A stretch of 64,000 nt of DNA from Microbacterium proteolyticum (GTDB taxonomy: Bacteria > Actinomycetota > Actinomycetes > Actinomycetales > Microbacteriaceae): positions 310,001-374,000 of the forward strand of contig NZ_JACHXY010000002.1 of the NCBI RefSeq assembly GCF_014192415.1, written 5' to 3'. Positions 59,589 through 64,000 of the stretch are shown one piece after another (the first letter of the stretch is position 1; each line of letters begins with the position of its first letter). The position numbers were made by a program, and so were the translations under genes. Under the pieces are notes generated by a model that saw only the letters and a list, made by a program, of their open reading frames with translations, was not told the DNA's origin and did no database searches.

Positions 59589-60554
59589 TCAGTGCACCCG
59601 CGGCTTCTTCGGCTTTCCATCGGCGGTGATCTGCGGGTGGTGCTTGGTGAGCTGGATGACACCCCAGGTCGCGATCGCGCCGGCGAGGACGAAGCCGATG
59701 AGCGCCCACGCGGGAGCCGTCGACGCCTCTCCGAGCACGAGCAGACCGATCAGCACGGCGACGATCGGGTCGATGACGGTGAGCCCGGCGATCACCAGAT
59801 CGGGCGGACCGACCGAGTACGCGGTCTGCACGAAGTACGCGCCGACCGCGACGGCGGCGAGGAGCGCCACGAGGCACAGAAACGTCAGCCACTCGAAATT
59901 GCCGGCCTGCGCGCGGCTGATGACGACCTTCGCGAGGGTGGCGACAAAGCCGTAGATGACGCCGGCGGCCATGATGTAGAACAGCGCCTGCGCGCGGCGG
60001 CGCACCAGCACCCAGAAGACGCCGAACACCAGCACGACCACGGCCAGGATGCCGAGGATGATCAGCAGTTCGCGTTCGGTGATGACCTGCTCGGTGGCGA
60101 AGAACGCCGCGATCGTGACGAAGACGAGGATGCCGCCGACGCACAAGGCGATGGCGATGAGCGACTGCCGGGTCGGCTTGTGGCGCGACACGCGGGCGTT
60201 GAGCACGGTGGTGATGACGAGCGCGATCGCCCCGAGCGGCTGCACGAGGATCAGAGGCGCCACCGACAGCGCGGCCAGCTGGCACGCGATCGCCAGCCCC
60301 AGCATGACCGTACCCGCGACCCACGACGGCCGCGTGAGCAGCGATGTCAGCTGCGAGCGGGAGAGGCCGCCGGTCGTCTTGCCGCCCGAGAGGCGCTCGA
60401 CCTTCTGCACGCCGCGGTGCTGGTATTGCGCACCGAACGACATGAACACCGCGCCGAGCAGCGCCAGCGGGATGCCGAGGAGGATACGCGGGTCGCGGAA
60501 GACGCCGACGAGCTGATCGATTCCGTCGCTGAGGGTGGCATCGAGCGGGATCAC
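59589..60554 (-). CDS. EamA/DMT-family transporter
   Basis: 321 aa, ten hydrophobic helices, with the two-fold EamA arrangement: APLILVQPLGAIALVITTVL and VQTAYSVGPPDLVIAGLTVI followed by DPIVAVLIGLLVLGEAST. The N-terminal segment has AVFMSFGAQYQHRGVQKVER. The C-terminus is basic and cytosolic. Substrate unknown; possibly a metabolite exporter. It ends 46 bp from the CAT tRNA and is divergent from def. Confidence 0.85.
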   Translation of the reverse strand: MIPLDATLSDGIDQLVGVFRDPRILLGIPLALLGAVFMSFGAQYQHRGVQKVERLSGGKTTGGLSRSQLTSLLTRPSWVAGTVMLGLAIACQLAALSVAPLILVQPLGAIALVITTVLNARVSRHKPTRQSLIAIALCVGGILVFVTIAAFFATEQVITERELLIILGILAVVVLVFGVFWVLVRRRAQALFYIMAAGVIYGFVATLAKVVISRAQAGNFEWLTFLCLVALLAAVAVGAYFVQTAYSVGPPDLVIAGLTVIDPIVAVLIGLLVLGEASTAPAWALIGFVLAGAIATWGVIQLTKHHPQITADGKPKKPRVH

Positions 60555-60595
60555 CCCTCGACAGTAGCCGCCCCTCCGCTGGTTAGGCTGGAGGC

Positions 60596-61162
60596 GTGGC
60601 CGTACTCCCGATTCGCATCATGGGCGATCCCGTGCTGCATGCACCCGCCGCCCGCGTCGACGAGATCACCGATGAGGTGCGTCAGCTCGTCGCCGACATG
60701 TTCGAGACGATGGACGCCGCACCCGGTGTAGGCCTCGCCGCGCCTCAGGTGGGCGTGGGTCTGCGAATCTTCACGTACACGTACGAAGACGATGAGGGCC
60801 AGCCCTGGCGGGGGGTCGTGATCAACCCGGAGCTGTGGATCCGTCCGCTCGAGCCCGGCTACCCCGACCCCGACGACGAGAGCGAAGGCTGCCTGTCGTT
60901 CCCCGGCGAGCGCTTCCCGCTGCGTCGTTCGGAGGCGGCGCTGCTGACCGGTACCGACCTCGACGGGCACTCGGTGCGGGTCGAGGTCACGGGCTGGCGT
61001 GCGCGCATCTTGCAGCACGAGTTCGATCACCTCGACGGGATCCTGTACGTCGACCGTCTCGATGACGAAGACAGCCGCGTGGTGGCGAAGATCGCGAAGA
61101 AGCGCAAATGGGGCAAGCCCGGGGCGTCGTGGATGCCGGGCGTCGACGACATCGACGCGTGA
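60596..61162 (+). CDS. def: Peptide deformylase
   Basis: 188 aa Fe/Zn metalloenzyme removing the formyl group from nascent proteins. All three motifs are present: GVGLAAPQ (residues 44-51), EGCLS (Cys99) and QHEFDHLDG (His141, Glu142, His145). GTG start at 60596. Length is a little over the common 165-180 aa because of a basic C-terminal extension (KKRKWGKPGASWMPG). Confidence 0.97.
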   Translation: MAVLPIRIMGDPVLHAPAARVDEITDEVRQLVADMFETMDAAPGVGLAAPQVGVGLRIFTYTYEDDEGQPWRGVVINPELWIRPLEPGYPDPDDESEGCLSFPGERFPLRRSEAALLTGTDLDGHSVRVEVTGWRARILQHEFDHLDGILYVDRLDDEDSRVVAKIAKKRKWGKPGASWMPGVDDIDA

Positions 61163-61228
61163 ACGCCACCGACCGGAGGGGTCGCCCGTGTGCGAACGTC
61201 GCCGGTGTCACGGCATCCGGAGTTCTTC

Positions 61229-62533
61229 TCAGCCTTCGATGATGTTGGGGACGAAGCGACAGAAATAGTCGGTGATGGGTCCGTCGGATTCGCGGATGCC
61301 GACGCCGTACGCCTCGTCGTTCACGACCCACGACCCGAGCACGGGGTGATTGCTCCCCCGTGAGCCGCGGAAGTCCGGCAGCTCGTGGTACTGCTGCCAC
61401 ACGCGCTCTCGGCCCTTCCCCTCTCGGCGGTACTCCTTGCCGTTCGAGGTGACCGTGCCGTCGGCGCGGTGGACATGGATGCCGTCGCCCTCGCGGCCGA
61501 AGACGGGTTTGACGACGTAGTCGGTGAGGCCGTTCGGGCCGTCGGCGTAGGCGGGCAGCAGGTTGGGGTGGCCGGGGAACAGGCGCCAGAGGGCCACGAG
61601 CAGCAGCTTGTTGGAGAGGAACATCTTCCACGCCGGCTCGTACCAGCGTCCGAACAGTCCGCGCCCGGCGATGAGGAGGGCTCCGAACTCCTGGTCGCCG
61701 ATCACGCGGTCCTCGCCCGAGACGAGGTCTTCCCAGGGGTAGAGCGCGAAGATGTTGCGGATGACGGGGTACTGGGTGCCCGGTTCGTCGCCGGGGAGGG
61801 CGGCGATGCTGCGCGACGATCCCCAAGGCTCCGGGACGCCGACGAATTGGCGGGCGCCGTGGTGCCAGCCGATGTCCTTCATCTCGATGCCGGTGTGCTC
61901 CCAGCCGGCTTCGCCCGCGAGATCACGCATGTAGGCGACGGTGTCCCAGTCTTCGCCGTAGATGTCGGCATCCGAGTGGGCGACGAAGAGGCGCCCGCCC
62001 TCACCCTCGCTGAGCGAGCGGTGCAGGAGGACTCGCCAGCGTTCGACGAGGGCCTCGTGCAGACCGTTCCACTGATCCGTGTCGGACGGGACGGCGCCCG
62101 TCTTCAGCCGGTCCTGCAACCAGAACCACTGCGTCACCGACGCCTCGATGAGCCCCGTGGGCGTATCGGCGTTGTACTCGAGCATCTTCGCGGGAGTACC
62201 GTCGCCGGAATACGCCAGATCGAAGCGCGCGTAGACATCAGGCTCGTCCTGCTCGAGCGACCACTGCGCCAGTTCGAACGCCTGCGGGCTGAGACCCAGG
62301 TGACCGAGCGCTCCGGATGCCAGGTAGCGCGCGGCCTCGCGGCTCATGCGGTGCAGTTCTTCGGTCTGCTTCTCGAGGTCCTCGACCTCGGGAAGAGTGA
62401 AGACGTAGGCGGCACCGTCGCTCCAGTAGTCGACCGCCGAGCCGTCATCACGCACGGAGTGCGAGTAGATCAGGCCCGACTGTTTGATCGTGCGCTCCCA
62501 GTCGGGGCGCGGGGCGAGCTCGATACGGCGCAT
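61229..62533 (-). CDS. Glutathionylspermidine synthase-family ATP-grasp ligase (YgiC/YjfC-like)
   Basis: 434 aa. Family blocks: LEYNADTPTGLIEASVTQWF, DWDTVAYMRDLAGEAGWEHT, RNIFALYPWEDLV, PAWKMFLSNKLLLVALWRLF and YVVKPVFGREGDGIHVHRAD, ending GVGIRESDGPITDYFCRFVP. This is the synthetase half without the amidase domain. The E. coli homologue YgiC has no proven substrate. ATG at 62533 overlaps the upstream lipoprotein stop by one base; the same pairing (ygiB-ygiC) is known. Confidence 0.9.
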   Translation of the reverse strand: MRRIELAPRPDWERTIKQSGLIYSHSVRDDGSAVDYWSDGAAYVFTLPEVEDLEKQTEELHRMSREAARYLASGALGHLGLSPQAFELAQWSLEQDEPDVYARFDLAYSGDGTPAKMLEYNADTPTGLIEASVTQWFWLQDRLKTGAVPSDTDQWNGLHEALVERWRVLLHRSLSEGEGGRLFVAHSDADIYGEDWDTVAYMRDLAGEAGWEHTGIEMKDIGWHHGARQFVGVPEPWGSSRSIAALPGDEPGTQYPVIRNIFALYPWEDLVSGEDRVIGDQEFGALLIAGRGLFGRWYEPAWKMFLSNKLLLVALWRLFPGHPNLLPAYADGPNGLTDYVVKPVFGREGDGIHVHRADGTVTSNGKEYRREGKGRERVWQQYHELPDFRGSRGSNHPVLGSWVVNDEAYGVGIRESDGPITDYFCRFVPNIIEG

Positions 62534-62904
62534 CAGCTACCGGCCCCGCCGGAGCCGGAGCCGCCGAACCCACCGCGCGCGACGCTGTCACCGTCGCGGG
62601 AGATCCCGCTGGCGGCGGTCTTGCCCGAGGGGAGCACGTCGGTGCCGCCCACGACGGGCTGACCGACCGCGGGAACGGTGCGGCTGCTGATTCCGAGTGG
62701 TAGGAAGTACCAGCCCGCTCCCCCGCCGTGGTTGTTGCAGTCGTCGTCGGGGAGGCGTTTCTCCGTCGCGTTGTCGCGACAGATCTGCGCGTAGTCCTCC
62801 GACACGTTCGTCCCCTGTCCGCAGCCGGTGAGGGTGGCAGCCAGGGCGGCGACGACGCCGACGGTGACGGTGCGCGAGGCGCGGCGGCGCACGGCGGAAT
62901 CCAT
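62533..62904 (-). CDS. Small lipoprotein linked to the YgiC-like ligase
   Basis: 123 aa. Signal peptide with lipobox LTGC (about Cys28), then YAQICRDNATEKRLPDDDCN, a Gly-Trp-Tyr segment (GGGAGWYFLPLG) and a Gly/Ser-rich tail. It occupies the position of YgiB (DUF1190) in the ygiB-ygiC operon and shares the Asp/Asn-Cys and Gly-rich tail flavour, but direct homology is uncertain. Coupled by overlapping stop and start. Confidence 0.7.
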   Translation of the reverse strand: MDSAVRRRASRTVTVGVVAALAATLTGCGQGTNVSEDYAQICRDNATEKRLPDDDCNNHGGGAGWYFLPLGISSRTVPAVGQPVVGGTDVLPSGKTAASGISRDGDSVARGGFGGSGSGGAGS

Positions 62905-63003
62905 GCGCCGATGCTCTCACACCGTGGTGACGACGGGCTCAGACGCGGGATTCGTGGCGGCGCGGGATGACGTGCGGCGGTGCGGCGGACGGTGGCCGGC
63001 GGG

Positions 63004-63930
63004 TCAGCCCGCGGCGAAACTGTGGAGGTGCAGGTCGTCGCTGAGCGCCTCGCTCGCGAGGCGACCGCGTACGCTCGTCCCCTGTGCGTCGAGCGGCGGA
63101 CTCACGACGGCGGCACCCATCCGTCCCGGGGCGGCGAGGACGATGGCCCCCGACACGCTGGATTTCGCCGGAACGCCGACGGCCCGCATCCACCGGCCCG
63201 ATCCGTCGTAGACACCGCAGGTCGCCATGACCGACACCACGTCTCGCGCCACGCGTGCGGGGATGACGCGCACGCCGGTTCGGGGGTTCACGCCACCGCA
63301 CGCGAGGGTGGCGCCCATGACGGCCAGGGTCTCGACATCCACAAGGGTCGCGCAGGCCCGCGCGTAGACCGCCACCGCGTCATCCGCGCTGACCTGCATG
63401 GTGCCCTCGGCTCGCATGAGGTGGGCGAGGGCGTGGTTGCGGTCGCCGAGCAGGTGCTCGTTGTGCGCGACGTCCTCGTCGACCGCGAGGTCGTGCCCCG
63501 CGAAAGCGGCGAGGCCCTCAGCGATGCGGGCGTCGCGCGCGGCCGTATCGGAACCCCGCACGAGGGAAGCCGTGAGCAAGGCGCCCGCGTTGACCATCGG
63601 GTTGGGCGGACGGCCCGTGCCGCTCTCGAGCTTGATCGCGTCGAACGACTCCCCCGTCGGCTCGATCCCGACACGATCGAGCGCCTCGCCCTCGGTGTCG
63701 AGCAGTGCCAGGGCGAACAGGAACGGCTTCGCCGCCGATTGGATGCTGAACGCGACGTCGGCGTCCGCACTCAGGCGGGCGGTGCCGTCCGGCGTGACGA
63801 GCGCGATGGCACAGAGTCCGGGATCGGCGCCGGCGAGCGTCGGGATGCTGTCGTCCACCTTCCCGCCGCGTTCGTCGAGCAGGCGGGCACGGAGGGCATC
63901 GAGGTCGTACCGGTGCGGGTCGGGGGTCAC
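63004..63930 (-). CDS. glsA: Glutaminase
   Basis: 308 aa serine-dependent beta-lactamase-like glutaminase (glutamine to glutamate + NH3). Catalytic Ser-x-x-Lys is in DVAFSIQSAAKPFLF; substrate residues include GRPPNPMVNAGALLT and ARACATLVDVETLAVMGATL; the segment KSSVSGAIVLAAPG near the C-terminus carries the KSG-like element. Length matches bacterial GlsA. No regulatory STAS domain. The gene lies alone with no close partner. Confidence 0.95.
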   Translation of the reverse strand: MTPDPHRYDLDALRARLLDERGGKVDDSIPTLAGADPGLCAIALVTPDGTARLSADADVAFSIQSAAKPFLFALALLDTEGEALDRVGIEPTGESFDAIKLESGTGRPPNPMVNAGALLTASLVRGSDTAARDARIAEGLAAFAGHDLAVDEDVAHNEHLLGDRNHALAHLMRAEGTMQVSADDAVAVYARACATLVDVETLAVMGATLACGGVNPRTGVRVIPARVARDVVSVMATCGVYDGSGRWMRAVGVPAKSSVSGAIVLAAPGRMGAAVVSPPLDAQGTSVRGRLASEALSDDLHLHSFAAG

Positions 63931-64000
63931 CTCCCCACCTTCGCAGTCCTCGACCGTCTCGCCGACCGGGTTGCGAACGACCCGAGCGAGGGAGGGGATC

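Overview
The window is high-GC DNA with very short intergenic gaps, many GTG starts and leaderless-looking promoters. It carries glnE next to a GlnA2-type glutamine synthetase, a homodimeric-type aceE followed by fasR-fabD-fabH-acpP-fabF, ppgK, DUF3145 and DUF7882-like proteins. This combination points to an actinobacterium of the Microbacteriaceae, most likely Microbacterium (inference; no database was searched).

Layout. 1-7.1 kb: end of an acyl-CoA ligase, glnE, glnA2, a small protein, polyphosphate glucokinase. 7.14-16.04 kb: an 8.9-kb integrated element bounded by a perfect 27-bp direct repeat; the right copy is the 3' end of rnpB (RNase P RNA). It encodes a tyrosine integrase, an XRE repressor divergent from an excisionase-like operon, a winged-helix initiator-like protein beside palindromic repeats, one HK97-type major capsid protein, a probable small terminase, and an HTH-WhiB fusion. 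No portal, large terminase or tail gene was seen, so it looks like a phage satellite (PICI-like) rather than a prophage. 16.0-36.8 kb: core chromosome (rnpB, family A polymerase/exonuclease, tRNA-Val, aceE, the fatty acid synthesis cluster, an OmpR/HK pair divergent from a Pro-rich membrane protein, a CNNM transporter pair, an SDR).

37-46.5 kb: a self-contained DevRS/DosRS-like dormancy island. It has four universal stress proteins, a triple-BON protein, a pyridoxamine-oxidase-like flavoprotein, a heavy-metal P-type ATPase, a GAF-GAF sensor kinase keeping the heme-proximal His of DosS, and a DevR-type response regulator. Copies of a GGGACC-(N2)-GGTCCC-like box precede almost every promoter.

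46.8-59.1 kb: a sugar-utilisation locus. A LacI regulator diverges from an ABC importer (one permease frameshifted), two adjacent GH130 proteins, an SGNH esterase and a manno/fructokinase-type ROK kinase. On the other strand lie a secreted enzyme of unrecognised catalytic type with twin F5/8C domains and a secreted CE3-like esterase. Three copies of one LacI operator tie these transcripts together; an acetylated beta-mannoside glycan is the best guess at the substrate. 59.3-64 kb: a CAT-anticodon tRNA, an EamA-like transporter, peptide deformylase, a YgiC-like ligase with a lipoprotein, and glutaminase.
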